Shown here: one piece after another, positions 1-8,650 of the stretch
Layout: the number at the start of each line of letters is the position of its first letter
Numbering within the stretch: position 1 is the stretch's first letter
NCBI RefSeq assembly: GCF_001013905.1
Contig: NZ_LN831790.1
Coordinates: 6,958,001 to 7,022,000, forward strand
Direction of reading: 5' to 3'
Source: Streptomyces leeuwenhoekii
Lineage (GTDB): Bacteria > Actinomycetota > Actinomycetes > Streptomycetales > Streptomycetaceae
Length of the DNA: 64,000 nucleotides
Program-made: the position numbers and the translations under genes
Notes under the pieces: model-generated
What the model saw: the letters and a program-made list of their open reading frames with translations, nothing else
Database searches by the model: none
Told to the model about the DNA's origin: nothing

Positions 1-1355
1 CACTGGCCCGTGACCTTGTAGGCGACCCCGCACGCGGCCGGGGCACCGCCGGAGGACGAGGTGGTCACCGCGACCGTGCCGGACCGCTGGGAGCGGTTGC
101 CGGCGGCGTCGCGGGCGTAGACGGCGAAGGTGTACGACGTGGCCGGCGTCAGGCCGGTGACGGTGGCGGAGGTGCCCGTGGTGGTGGCGACGGCGGTCTC
201 CGCCCCGCCGCTGATCCGGACGACGTCGTAGCCGGTGACGCCGTTCGCGTCGGTGGCGGCGGACCAGGACAGGGTGACGGACGAGGACGTCACCGCGGAG
301 GCGGCCGGGGTGCCGGGGGCGGTCGGTGCGGTGGTGTCGCCGCCGGAGGAGGAGTAGACGGCGGCCTCCTTGGCCGTGGCGGCGATGCCGTTCGGGCCGT
401 TGAAGAGCCGCCGGCCCCACGAGGTGAGCTGGTTCGGGTCGAAGTTCGTGACCATGTCCAGGTACTCGACCCCGCCGCCGTTGCCGCTCCAGGACCAGCC
501 GAGGTAACCGAGGCCGAGCTGCTGCGTCACCGACAGGATGGCGTCCTCGTCGGGGTTGCCGTCGGAGTGGTCGTGCCCGAACTCGCCCACCACGATGGGC
601 AGCTTCGCGGTGACGAAGCGGTTGAGGTAGTCGCCGACCTCGGCCGCGGTGTCGAAGACGCCGTACATGTGGATGGAGAAGACCGTGTTGCGGTCCGGGT
701 CGGCGGCGAACACCGAGGCGGCGTTGTCGCGCATGGTGAACGCCCAGTCCTGGCCCCAGTTGGGCGCGTCCACCATGATCGTGTGGTCGAATCCGGCGTC
801 GCGCAGCTTCTGCACGGCCGCCTTGGTGTCGGCGGTCCAGCTCGCGTAGTTGGTGTTGCCGAACGGCTCGTTGCCGATGTTGACGATGACGTAGTCCTCT
901 TGACCCGTCAGGGCGCTCTGCACGCTGATCCAGTAGTCGGCGGCGCGGGAGAGCGTGACGGCTCCGCTCTGCTCGCCGTAGCCCGTGGTGTCGTGCACCT
1001 CCAGGACGCAGATCAGGCGGTTCTGCTTGCACTGGCCGACGACGTTCGCCACGTCCGCGGTGTCGTTGCGGGTCCAGCGGTCACCGCTGGAGAGGACCAC
1101 GCGGACGGTGTTGGCGCCCTTGGCCTTGATGTGGGCGAGGGAACTGATCCGGTCCGGGTACCAGGTGTGGGCGTGGTTGACGCCGCGCATCACGAAGTCG
1201 TTCCCGGACGACTCCAGCAGCCGGCCGTTCTCGACGCGGAAGCCGGTGGGTGCCGCGTGGGCCGGGGTGACGAGGGCGAGCAGCGGCAGGAGGAGCCCCA
1301 GCACGGCGGTCATGACGGCGGCCAGGCGGGGGACGGGGGCGGTGGGGGATCTCAT
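1..1355 (-). CDS. Secreted GH5 beta-mannanase with FN3 and CBM2 (partial at left edge)
   Basis: Extracellular endo-beta-1,4-mannanase, cleaving mannan in plant biomass. The ORF opens with ATG at 1355 and runs off the left edge of the window. Residues 1-35 are a signal peptide ending at an AHA/A site. The following GH5 domain (about residues 36-330) has the acid/base motif IGNEPFG near residue 160 and the nucleophile motif VVGEFGH near residue 255. The start of the domain (FRVENGRLLESSG, MRGVNHAHTWYP) matches actinobacterial ManA enzymes. A fibronectin type III domain (about 335-425) follows, then the start of a CBM2 (ACGVAYKV). It lies 31 bp downstream of the SGNH gene on the same strand, so both are probably transcribed from the CebR-box promoter. 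Other GH5 substrates (cellulose) are less likely given the ManA-like sequence. Confidence 0.88.
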   Translation of the reverse strand, partial: MRSPTAPVPRLAAVMTAVLGLLLPLLALVTPAHAAPTGFRVENGRLLESSGNDFVMRGVNHAHTWYPDRISSLAHIKAKGANTVRVVLSSGDRWTRNDTADVANVVGQCKQNRLICVLEVHDTTGYGEQSGAVTLSRAADYWISVQSALTGQEDYVIVNIGNEPFGNTNYASWTADTKAAVQKLRDAGFDHTIMVDAPNWGQDWAFTMRDNAASVFAADPDRNTVFSIHMYGVFDTAAEVGDYLNRFVTAKLPIVVGEFGHDHSDGNPDEDAILSVTQQLGLGYLGWSWSGNGGGVEYLDMVTNFDPNQLTSWGRRLFNGPNGIAATAKEAAVYSSSGGDTTAPTAPGTPAASAVTSSSVTLSWSAATDANGVTGYDVVRISGGAETAVATTTGTSATVTGLTPATSYTFAVYARDAAGNRSQRSGTVAVTTSSSGGAPAACGVAYKVTGQ

Positions 1356-1386
1356 GGCGGCTCCAGGGAAGTGGGGCGCGGACGGG

Positions 1387-2496
1387 TCAGGAAGTGGCGG
1401 CGCGTGCCGTGCAGCCGACGGTCGCCGACGGCGTGCCGGCCGTGTCCGAGGTGGTGGCGATGAAGCCGAAGGTGGTGCTCGCTCCCGGTGCGAGCGTGCC
1501 GTTCCAGGCCGTGCTGGCGACCGTGGCCGTTCCGTCGGCGGCCGTGGTGAGGCTGCCGTTCCAGACCTGGGTGACCCGTGCGCCGCCGGACGGTGCGACG
1601 GTGACGGTCCAGCCGGAGACGGGGGCGGTGGAGGTGTTGCTCACCGTGACCTCGCCCTGGTAGCCGCCCCGCCAGGTGGAGACGGCCCGGAAGGCCGTGG
1701 TGCAGGCGGGGCCGCCGCCCGGCTCGCCGGGTTCCCCGGGGCCGCCCGGTGTGCCCGCGTCGAGCAGCGCGGCCAGGGCCGGGTACCAGCGGGCCGCGAT
1801 CTTGGCGTCGCCCGAGGCGTTGGGGTGCACACCGTCGTAGGTGTCGGTGGCCGTGCTGAAGCCGGTCCACTGGTCGACGACGGTCACCGGGGAGGCCGCG
1901 GTGCTCGTCGCCCGGGCCCAGTCGGCGATGCGCGCGTTGAGCGTGACGACGCGCTGGGCGCACTCCGCGCAGGTGCTGGGGTTCATGGGGATGAGCTGCG
2001 CGACGAGGATCCTCATCCCCGGATTGGAGGCCCGCATCTGCCCGACCAGCTTGGTGTAGGCGGCGAGGATGCGGTCCGGGGAGACATTGCTCCAGACATC
2101 GTTCGTCCCGAAGTGCATGACAACGATGTCGGGCCGCGTCGCGGCGAGCCGGGCCGGCAGCAGGTTCCCGTCGGCCACGTTGGTCACCAGCTCGCCGCCG
2201 TGGCCCTCGTTGTCGCCGTCGTACGCCTGGCCGCAGCCCTGGGGGCCGAGGGTGCCGACGAAGTCGATGTCCGTGTAGCCGGTGCTCTGCAGCCGGTTCC
2301 ACAGCACCGCCCGCCAGCAGCCCGGCGAACCGGTGATCGAGTCGCCCAGCGGCATGATGCGCACCGGGGCCGCTGCCGCGGCCGGCGGTGCCGCCGCGGC
2401 GCTCGGGGCGAGCATCGCCCCGAGGGGCAGGAGCAAGGCGGCCAGCAGGCCGAGAACCGGGAGGATCGGTAAGCGTGCGGGGTGGGTCCTGCGCAT
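1387..2496 (-). CDS. Secreted SGNH/GDSL hydrolase with C-terminal CBM2
   Basis: Secreted esterase, 369 aa, probably deacetylating plant polysaccharide (a CE3-like acetylxylan esterase role is inferred). The ATG at 2496 is preceded by GGAGAAGGG; an upstream ATG in the same frame (2544) would span the operator and is rejected. A signal peptide covers about residues 1-43. SGNH blocks are visible: block I PLGDSITG with the catalytic Ser, the FGTNDVW block, and DGVHPN with catalytic Asp and His. A Gly/Pro/Glu-rich linker (GGPGEPGEPGG) leads to a roughly 100-residue CBM2 starting at ACTTAFRA. It is the first gene of a two-gene operon with the mannanase, with a perfect CebR box 25 bp upstream of its start. 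Confidence 0.87.
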   Translation of the reverse strand: MRRTHPARLPILPVLGLLAALLLPLGAMLAPSAAAAPPAAAAAPVRIMPLGDSITGSPGCWRAVLWNRLQSTGYTDIDFVGTLGPQGCGQAYDGDNEGHGGELVTNVADGNLLPARLAATRPDIVVMHFGTNDVWSNVSPDRILAAYTKLVGQMRASNPGMRILVAQLIPMNPSTCAECAQRVVTLNARIADWARATSTAASPVTVVDQWTGFSTATDTYDGVHPNASGDAKIAARWYPALAALLDAGTPGGPGEPGEPGGGPACTTAFRAVSTWRGGYQGEVTVSNTSTAPVSGWTVTVAPSGGARVTQVWNGSLTTAADGTATVASTAWNGTLAPGASTTFGFIATTSDTAGTPSATVGCTARAATS

Positions 2497-2520
2497 GGTG
2501 GTCCCTTCTCCGAAAGGGGC

Positions 2521-2534
2521 TGGGAGCGCTCCCA
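2521..2534. promoter_or_regulatory. CebR/CelR operator (perfect palindrome)
   Basis: TGGGAGCGCTCCCA is an exact copy of the published CebR/CelR consensus, the cello-oligosaccharide-responsive LacI-family repressor of Streptomyces and Thermobifida. It sits 25 bp upstream of the SGNH hydrolase start, where it would block transcription of the SGNH-mannanase operon until cellobiose or cellotriose is present. Confidence 0.9.
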
Positions 2535-2682
2535 CACACATCAAGCCATCGTTGTCATTTACGCGTCAAGACTGCTGCGGCAGGGAGTGCGGCCCGAAGG
2601 ACGCCGGGGAAGCCGCCGAGGGTGTTCGGGCCGCGGGGGGCGGAACTCCCGTCGGCCCGCCCCGAGGGGCGGTCGGCGCCGG

Positions 2683-3264
2683 TCAGCGGCCGGGCGCCCC
2701 CACCCGCAGACCGTCCATGACCAGATCCAGCAGCCGGGTGGCGCGCGGCTGCCAGTCCTCGTGGGGGTCGATCTGCCACAGGCCGGCGATGGCGAGGAAG
2801 AAGTCGTCGCCGCTCACTCCGGGACGGATGACACCGGCCTCCTCGCCCGCCCGCAGCAGGAGTTCGGCCGCCGCCACCACCGGGGTGGGCCCCGGCTTCG
2901 CGGGGCTGCCCGGGGCGCTGGTGGCCTGGCGGATGGCGTCCGCCAGGCCCGCCTTGGTCATGGCGAAACGGGCCAGGCGGCCCATCCACTCGCGCAGCGC
3001 CCGTTCGGGCTCCCGGGTCGCCAGCAACTGCGCCGCCGCGTCGGCGACCTGCTGCATCTCGTACCGGTAGACCTCAAGGACGAGCGACTCCCGGTTGGGG
3101 AAGTTCCGGTAGAACGTGCCCTGTCCGACGCCCGCCTTCTTGGCGATGGCGCTCAACGGGGCCTCCGCGCAGCGCGTCAGCTCGGCCAGCGCCGCCTCCA
3201 GGATGCGCTCGCGGTTGCGCTGCGCGTCCGAGCGCAGAGGAGAACTCTCCTTCGGCTGCCGCAC
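2683..3264 (-). CDS. TetR-family transcriptional regulator
   Basis: TetR-type repressor, 193 aa, probably controlling the divergent molybdenum hydroxylase operon and itself. The GTG at 3264 has GAGGAGG just upstream; the longer frame (ATG at 3324) would place two operator palindromes inside the coding sequence, so it is rejected. The N-terminal helix-turn-helix (about residues 15-60: RILEAALAELT ... IAKKAGVGQGTFYRNFPNRE) is typical, with the recognition helix GVGQGTFYRNF. The C-terminal ligand domain (about 75-190) resembles the SBI/TetR_C type with a DDFFLAIAGLW segment. The inducer is unknown; a purine or aldehyde substrate of the neighbouring enzyme is plausible. Confidence 0.85.
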   Translation of the reverse strand: MRQPKESSPLRSDAQRNRERILEAALAELTRCAEAPLSAIAKKAGVGQGTFYRNFPNRESLVLEVYRYEMQQVADAAAQLLATREPERALREWMGRLARFAMTKAGLADAIRQATSAPGSPAKPGPTPVVAAAELLLRAGEEAGVIRPGVSGDDFFLAIAGLWQIDPHEDWQPRATRLLDLVMDGLRVGAPGR

Positions 3265-3310
3265 TCGTCCTCCTCGCGGGCTCGTGGCCGAATCGCGGCC
3301 CTTGCTAAGC

Positions 3311-3353
3311 GGACACCTGTCCACTACGTTTCCAGTGATCGGACAACTGTCCG
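3311..3353. promoter_or_regulatory. Paired TetR-type operators between regulator and oxidoreductase operon
   Basis: Two inverted repeats of the same sequence, GGACACCTGTCC (3311-3322) and GGACAACTGTCC (3341-3352), have centres exactly 30 bp apart, so they lie near the same DNA face. They are in the spacer between the divergent TetR gene and the PaoA-like gene, immediately upstream of the chosen TetR start. This is the expected arrangement for cooperative binding by two repressor dimers. Confidence 0.6.
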
Positions 3354-3577
3354 GTTGCGCTTCACCATACGGCGGACACGGCCGGTGCGGGCAGCCGGTG
3401 GCCGCGAGCCGCCGGCGCGCACCCCCACCCTCTCACCGTCTCCGCGATCCCGGCCCGGTAGCGGCCGCGTACGACCCGTCATCGTCCCGTACAGCGCCAT
3501 CCCCTGCCACCGACTCGACCCGACCCCCTTGCCCGGACCGTCCCCGACCCGTTCCGGATACGGAAAGAAGGCTGATC

Positions 3578-4129
3578 ATGGGCCCAGCCCCCGCGCCGAC
3601 GCACAGCGCCATCACCCTCCAGGTCAACGGCGAGAAGTACACGCTCTCCGTCGACCACCGCACCACCCTCCTCGACGCCCTGCGCGAGCGCCTGGACCTG
3701 ACCGGCACCAAGAAGGGCTGCGACCAGGGCCAGTGCGGCGCCTGCACGGTCCTGCTGGACGGCCGCCGCGCGGTGTCCTGCCTGCAACTGGCGGTGGCCG
3801 CCGAGGGCCGCGAGATCACCACGATCGAGGGCCTGGCCGACGGCGAGCGGCTGCACCCGGTGCAGCAGGCCTTCCTCGACCTCGACGGCTACCAGTGCGG
3901 TTACTGCACGCCGGGCCAGATCTGCTCGGCCGTGGCGGTGATCGAGGAGCACGCGGCGGGCTGGCCCAGCGCCGCCACCGACGACGTACGGCCCGAGGCG
4001 GGACCGCCGGAGCTGACCGCAGAGGAGATACGGGAGCGGATGAGCGGCAACCTGTGCCGCTGCGGCGCCTACGTGTCGATCGTCCAGGCCGTCGCGCGGG
4101 CCGCCGGTGCCGAGGAGGCCGCCGTATGA
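3578..4129 (+). CDS. Molybdenum hydroxylase 2Fe-2S subunit (PaoA/YagT-like)
   Basis: Iron-sulfur subunit (183 aa) of a three-subunit aldehyde/xanthine oxidoreductase, passing electrons from the molybdenum centre to FAD. The ATG at 3578 follows GGAAAGAAG. The plant-type ferredoxin cluster motif is at about residues 47-60 (CDQGQCGACTVLL), with the fourth Cys in AVSCL. The second, all-helical cluster uses CGYCTPGQ and the GNLCRCGAY motif near the C-terminus. No Tat signal is seen, unlike E. coli PaoA, so a cytoplasmic location is inferred. The stop overlaps the next start (ATGA), so the three subunits are translationally coupled. Confidence 0.92.
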   Translation: MGPAPAPTHSAITLQVNGEKYTLSVDHRTTLLDALRERLDLTGTKKGCDQGQCGACTVLLDGRRAVSCLQLAVAAEGREITTIEGLADGERLHPVQQAFLDLDGYQCGYCTPGQICSAVAVIEEHAAGWPSAATDDVRPEAGPPELTAEEIRERMSGNLCRCGAYVSIVQAVARAAGAEEAAV

Positions 4130-5118
4130 GGGAGTTCGGCTACCGACGCGCGGCCGACGTCTCCGGCGCCGTGGCACTGCTCGCCGCCGACCCGGACGCG
4201 CGCTTCCTCGGCGGCGGCACCAACCTCGTCGACCTGATGAAGACGGGAGTCGAGCGTCCCGCCCGGCTCATCGACGTCCGCGACCTGCCCCTGGACCGCG
4301 TCGAGCCCACCGGGGACGGCGGCCTGCGCATCGGCGCCACCGTCACCAACAGCGAACTCGCCGCCCACCCCGAGGTCCGCCGCCGCTACCCCGCCCTCGC
4401 CCAGGCGGTGCTGGCCGGTGCCTCCGGACAGCTCCGCAACATGGCCACGGTCGGCGGCAACCTCCTCCAGCGCACCCGCTGCGGCTACTTCACCGATGTG
4501 TCCAAGCCCTGCAACAAGCGCGTCCCGGGCAGCGGCTGCCCCGCCATCGAGGGCGTGCACCACAATCACGCCATCCTGGGCGCCTCCGGGCACTGCGTCG
4601 CCGTCCACCCCTCGGACATGGGCGTCGCGCTGGCCGCCTTCGACGCCGTGGTGTCGTACGAGACCGCCGACGGGCCGGGCGCGTTGCCGCTGGCCGACTT
4701 CTACCTCCCCGTCGGCGACACCCCGCACCGGGAGACCGCCCTGCCGCCGGGCGCGCTGATCACCGGCGTCACCCTGCCGCCCGCCCCCGTCGCCGCCCGG
4801 TCCCGCTACCGCAAGGTGCGCGAGCGCGCCTCGTACGCCTTCGCGATCGGCTCGGTCGCCGCCGCCCTCGACGTCACCGACGGCGTCGTCCGCGAGGTAC
4901 GCCTGGCCTACGGCGCGGTCGCGTCGCGGCCCTGGCGGGCCCGGGCGGCCGAGCGGGCGCTGACCGGCGCCCCGGCCGATGCCGACGCCTTCACCGCCGC
5001 GGCCGACGCCGAGCTCGCGGCGGCCCGGCCGCTGCCCGACAACGCCTACAAGGTGACCCTCATGCGCAATCTCACGGTGGCCGTGCTCACCGAACTCGCC
5101 GAGGAGGCCGCCCGATGA
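4126..5118 (+). CDS. Molybdenum hydroxylase FAD subunit with extra Cys cluster (PaoB/YagS-like)
   Basis: FAD-binding subunit, 330 aa, of the same hydroxylase. Residues 1-180 form the FAD PCMH-type domain with the flavin loop FLGGGTNLVDLMK and the GQLRNMATVGGN motif. Between these domains lies a Cys-bearing insertion (RTRCGYFTDVSKPCNK, PGSGCPAI, then GHC) closely resembling the segment of E. coli PaoB that binds an extra 4Fe-4S cluster. The C-terminal CO dehydrogenase flavoprotein domain runs from about residue 225. Overlaps both neighbours by 4 bp (ATGA), marking one operon. Confidence 0.92.
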   Translation: MREFGYRRAADVSGAVALLAADPDARFLGGGTNLVDLMKTGVERPARLIDVRDLPLDRVEPTGDGGLRIGATVTNSELAAHPEVRRRYPALAQAVLAGASGQLRNMATVGGNLLQRTRCGYFTDVSKPCNKRVPGSGCPAIEGVHHNHAILGASGHCVAVHPSDMGVALAAFDAVVSYETADGPGALPLADFYLPVGDTPHRETALPPGALITGVTLPPAPVAARSRYRKVRERASYAFAIGSVAAALDVTDGVVREVRLAYGAVASRPWRARAAERALTGAPADADAFTAAADAELAAARPLPDNAYKVTLMRNLTVAVLTELAEEAAR

Positions 5119-7244
5119 CCACCGCCCCGACCCGGCCGGCCGCCGCGCAGGGCTCCGTCGGCACCGCACACACCCGCGTCGAGGGCCGCGACAAGGTCAC
5201 CGGCGCCGCCCGCTACGCCGCGGAGATCCCCTTCACCGGCCTGGCCCACGGCTGGCTGGTGCTGTCCACCGTCGCCCGCGGCCGGATCCGCGCGGTCGAC
5301 GCCGACGCGGCGCTGGCCCTGCCGGGTGTGCTCGCCGTCCTGCACCACGGCAACGCCCCCCGCCTGGTCACCGACTACCCCGGCCTGCTCGGCGTTCCCG
5401 ACACGACCGCCGTCGTCTTCCAGCACGACCGGGTGCCGCACGCGGGCTGGCCCGTCGCGCTGGTCGTCGCCGAGACGCCCGAGCAGGCCCGCGAGGCCGC
5501 CGACACCCTCGTCGTGCACTACGACGAGGAGCCGCACGACATCGCCTTCTCCGCCGCCCGCCCCGACTCCTACCCGGCCGACGGGCTCGCCCCGGCGACG
5601 ACGGAGAAGGGCGACGTGGAGGCCGGCCTCGCCGCGTCCGCCGTCGTCGTGGACGCCGAGTACACCACTCCGGAGGAGCACCACAGCTCGATGGAGCCGC
5701 ACGCGGCGACCGCCCGGTGGGACGACGGCCGGCTGGAGGTCGTCGACTCCAACCAGGGCAGCACCTGGGTGCAGGGCGAACTCGCCGGCATCTTCGCGCT
5801 GGACCCGTCCGCGGTGCGGGTGGTCTCCGAGCACGTCGGCGGCGGCTTCGGCAGCAAGGGCGTGCGGGCCCACCAGGTGGCCGCCGCGATGGCCGCGAGC
5901 GTGCTGGGGCGCCCGGTCCGCGTCGTACTGACCCGGCGCCAGGTCTTCTCGCTCACCGGCTACCGCAGCCCCACCGCCCAGCGGGTCCGGCTGGGCGCCG
6001 ACGCCGGGGGACGGCTGCGGGTGCTGGAGCACCGCTCGTGGAACCAGACCTCCACCGTGTACGAGTTCGTCGAGTCCGCCACCGGCCCGGCCCGCGTCCT
6101 GTACGACGCCGAAGCCCACCGCACCTCCCAGGAGGTGGTCCGGCTCGACGTGCCCTCGCCGACCTGGATGCGCGCCCCGGGCGAGGCACCGGGCTCCTTC
6201 GCCCTGGAGTCGGCCTTCGACGAACTCGCCGAGAAGTGCGGCCTCGACCCGATCGAGCTGCGCCTGCGCAACGAGCCCGAGGTGGGGCCGGTCTCCGGGC
6301 TGCCCTTCGCCGGCCGCAACCTCGCCGCCTGCTTCCGGGAGGGCGCCCGCCGGTTCGGCTGGGCGGAGCGGGACCCCCGCCCCGGTGTGCGCCGCGACGG
6401 CCGCTGGCTGCTCGGCACCGGCACGGCCGCCGCCTCCTTCCCCGTGGGCGCCGGGGCCTCCACGGCGGCGGTGACGGCGGAGGCGGACGGCACCTTCACC
6501 GTGCGGATCGCCGCCGCGGACATCGGCACGGGTGCCCGCACCGCCCTCACCCTGGTCGCCGCCGACGCGCTCGGCACGGCACCCGAGCGGGTCCGGGTCC
6601 GCATCGGCGACAGCGCCTTCGGGCCCGCCTGGATCGCCGGCGGGTCGATGGGCACCCGCTCCTGGTCCTGGGCGGTCACGGAGGCGGCCCGGGAGCTGCG
6701 CGAGCGGCTCGCCCTCAGCGGCGAGATCCCGCCCGAGGGCATCACGGTGCGCTCCGACACCACCGAGGCCATCGGCGCCCTCGCCCGCAAGGAGCGGCAC
6801 TCCTTCGGCGCCCAGTTCGCCGAGGTCGCCGTCGACGTCGCCACCGGCGAGGTGCGGGTGCGCCGCATGCTCGGCATCTTCGCCGCGGGCCGCATCGTCA
6901 ACCCGCTCACCGCCCGCAGCCAGTTGATCGGCGGCATGACCTGGGGCATCTCCATGGCCCTGCACGAGGAGGCGGTCCGGGACCGGGCCACCGGCGGCCA
7001 CTACGGCGCCGACCTCGCGGGCTACCACGTCGCCACGCACGCCGACGTGCCGCGGATCGAGGCGGACTGGGTGGACGACACGGACCCGGACGACCCGGTC
7101 GGCATCAAGGGCATCGGCGAGGTCGGCATCGTCGGCGCGGCGGCGGCGATCGCCAACGCCGTCTGGCACGCGACCGGTGTACGCCACCGCGCCCTGCCGA
7201 TCCGGCCGGACCGCGTGCTGACGGCGGGAGCGGCGGGCGCCTGA
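5115..7244 (+). CDS. Molybdenum hydroxylase molybdopterin subunit (PaoC/YagR-like)
   Basis: Catalytic molybdenum-cofactor subunit, 709 aa, close in length to E. coli PaoC. It hydroxylates an aldehyde or purine carbon with water as oxygen donor. The N-terminal aldehyde oxidase a/b hammerhead domain (KVTGAARYAAEI) is followed by the Moco-binding domain with GGGFGSKG and, near the C-terminus, GIKGIGEVGIVGAAAAIANA, where the GxGE glutamate is the conserved catalytic base. Whether the substrate is xanthine or an aldehyde cannot be decided; the extra-cluster FAD partner favours the PaoABC aldehyde-oxidoreductase branch. A CCGGGG/CCCCGG hairpin 5 bp after the stop (7250-7264) may terminate the operon. 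Confidence 0.9.
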   Translation: MTTAPTRPAAAQGSVGTAHTRVEGRDKVTGAARYAAEIPFTGLAHGWLVLSTVARGRIRAVDADAALALPGVLAVLHHGNAPRLVTDYPGLLGVPDTTAVVFQHDRVPHAGWPVALVVAETPEQAREAADTLVVHYDEEPHDIAFSAARPDSYPADGLAPATTEKGDVEAGLAASAVVVDAEYTTPEEHHSSMEPHAATARWDDGRLEVVDSNQGSTWVQGELAGIFALDPSAVRVVSEHVGGGFGSKGVRAHQVAAAMAASVLGRPVRVVLTRRQVFSLTGYRSPTAQRVRLGADAGGRLRVLEHRSWNQTSTVYEFVESATGPARVLYDAEAHRTSQEVVRLDVPSPTWMRAPGEAPGSFALESAFDELAEKCGLDPIELRLRNEPEVGPVSGLPFAGRNLAACFREGARRFGWAERDPRPGVRRDGRWLLGTGTAAASFPVGAGASTAAVTAEADGTFTVRIAAADIGTGARTALTLVAADALGTAPERVRVRIGDSAFGPAWIAGGSMGTRSWSWAVTEAARELRERLALSGEIPPEGITVRSDTTEAIGALARKERHSFGAQFAEVAVDVATGEVRVRRMLGIFAAGRIVNPLTARSQLIGGMTWGISMALHEEAVRDRATGGHYGADLAGYHVATHADVPRIEADWVDDTDPDDPVGIKGIGEVGIVGAAAAIANAVWHATGVRHRALPIRPDRVLTAGAAGA

Positions 7245-7610
7245 CCCGGCCGGGGTCGCCCCGGGGCGTTTGTCCGGCAGGTGACCGGCGGGGTCGCCGT
7301 GACCGCCGCCGGCACCGAGTGGCCCCGGGCGACGGCCGGGGGCGGCGACCCGACCGGGGTCCTGTCCCGCCCGGCCGTTCGCGCCCCCGGTGGCCCGTCC
7401 CCGTCCGGCGGACGGCTGCTCGCCGGAGAACGAACCGAGAACCGGGAACCGGATCTCCCCGCCGCCCGGACCGCAGGCCGCCCCCGGGAAAGAACCGGCG
7501 CCCGGCGCACCCCGCCGGGTGTACGCCGGTGCGGCCGCCCGTTTCTCCCGCCCGGGCGGCGGGCACCCGGCCGGGCAACCGGTGCGACCGGCGCAAGGAA
7601 GGAGGGCGCC
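7245..7610. other. Gene-free spacer
   Basis: About 366 bp of GC-rich DNA without a convincing gene. It begins with a short GC hairpin (7250-7264) after the oxidoreductase operon. The rest contains a run of GAACC-type short repeats (7430-7452) that could be promoter-proximal for the DUF2267 gene; I see no clear operator. Confidence 0.4.
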
Positions 7611-7997
7611 ATGAGGCTGGACGAGTTCCTCGCCGAGGTCCGCGACCGCGGCGAGTACCGCAGCCGGGCGGAGGCCGAGCAGGGCAGTTCCGCGGTCCTG
7701 TGGGTGCTCGCCCCCCGGATCAGTCCCGAGGAGGCCGCCGACCTCGCCGCACAACTGCCCGCCCCGCTCGACGACGCGCTGCGCCTGGAACGGGGGCGGC
7801 CGGAGACCTTCGGCCACGACGGGTTCCTGCGGCGGGTAGCCCGGCAGACCGGCGCCCGGCAGACGACCGCGGAGTGGGACGCCGACGCCGTGCTGTCCAC
7901 CGTCGCCGACGCGGTCTCCGGCGGCCAGGTGGATCACCTGCTGGCCCAACTGCCGTCCGACCACGCGGAGTTCCTCGGCAGGCCGGAGCGGGGCTGA
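7611..7997 (+). CDS. DUF2267 domain protein
   Basis: Small 128-aa protein of the DUF2267 family. The ATG at 7611 has GGAAGGAGGG just upstream. Typical DUF2267 features are the N-terminal helical repeat with RAEAEQGSSAVLWVLAPRI, the AADLAAQLPAPL segment and the second copy DAVLSTVADAVSGGQVDHLLAQLP, giving two similar helical hairpins. No catalytic residues are recognisable. The biochemical role is unknown; in actinobacteria these genes often sit among stress or dormancy genes. A second, longer paralogue lies at 9231-9659 on the other strand. Confidence 0.8.
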   Translation: MRLDEFLAEVRDRGEYRSRAEAEQGSSAVLWVLAPRISPEEAADLAAQLPAPLDDALRLERGRPETFGHDGFLRRVARQTGARQTTAEWDADAVLSTVADAVSGGQVDHLLAQLPSDHAEFLGRPERG

Positions 7998-8152
7998 GGA
8001 CCCGGCGCCCGGGCGGCGTGCCGGTCGGGTGCCGGACGCCCTCCCGGTTCGGTCCTCTCCCCGGAATTCCGCGTATGACCAGGACCGGAAGCGGGCACCC
8101 GGGCCCCGTCCGGCGCAGGACCGGGCGGCAAGCGTGTGGCAAGGAGGCTCCG

Positions 8153-8644
8153 ATGACGGACGGTGAGCGGCGGTACGAGGACGAGGAGGAGACCCCCCTC
8201 GCGGGTTACGCCACGCTGGCGACGACCTTCGCGGCGGGCGTGGGGCTGTTCACCCTGGTGGCGCGCCGCCGCGGGCTGCGGCTGCCCGACGGGGTGCCGC
8301 CCTGGGACATGGCGTTGCTGGGCGCGGCGACGTTCAAGGCGTCGCGACTGCTGACCAAGGACAAGGTCACCAGCTTCCTGCGGGCACCGTTCACCCGTCG
8401 CGAGCGCGACGGCGAGGGCAACGAGGTGATGGACGTCTCCCGGGGCAGCGGGATGCGCCGGGCCGTCGGCGATCTGGTGTCCTGCCCGTTCTGCACCTCC
8501 GCATGGGTGGCGGGCGCGCTCGTGGGCACCTACGCCTCCGCCCCGCGCGCGGCCCGCCTGGTGTGCGCGGGCCTGACCGCCGTCACCATGGCGGACTGGC
8601 TGCAGTACGCGTGGAGCCTGACGGAGCAGAAGGCCGAAGGCTGA
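8153..8644 (+). CDS. DUF1360 membrane protein
   Basis: 163-aa DUF1360 protein. The ATG at 8153 follows AAGGAGG. After an acidic N-terminus (residues 1-18) it has a hydrophobic segment at about 20-40, a second around 50-70 (DMALLGAATFKASRLLTKD) and two more near the C-terminus (SAWVAGALVGTYASAPRAARLVCAGLT split over two helices). The CPFCTSAWVAG motif is characteristic of the family. It is likely an integral membrane protein of unknown function; the family includes proteins loosely linked to sporulation. Followed 6 bp later by the kinase gene, so co-transcription is likely. Confidence 0.8.
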   Translation: MTDGERRYEDEEETPLAGYATLATTFAAGVGLFTLVARRRGLRLPDGVPPWDMALLGAATFKASRLLTKDKVTSFLRAPFTRRERDGEGNEVMDVSRGSGMRRAVGDLVSCPFCTSAWVAGALVGTYASAPRAARLVCAGLTAVTMADWLQYAWSLTEQKAEG

Positions 8645-8650
8645 GCCGCT

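Noticed and set aside
5046..7964. 972-codon antisense ORF opposite the molybdopterin subunit
   Set aside because: Shadow of high GC coding; low-complexity Gly/Ala/Arg/His composition, no domain, and the + strand carries a clear enzyme.
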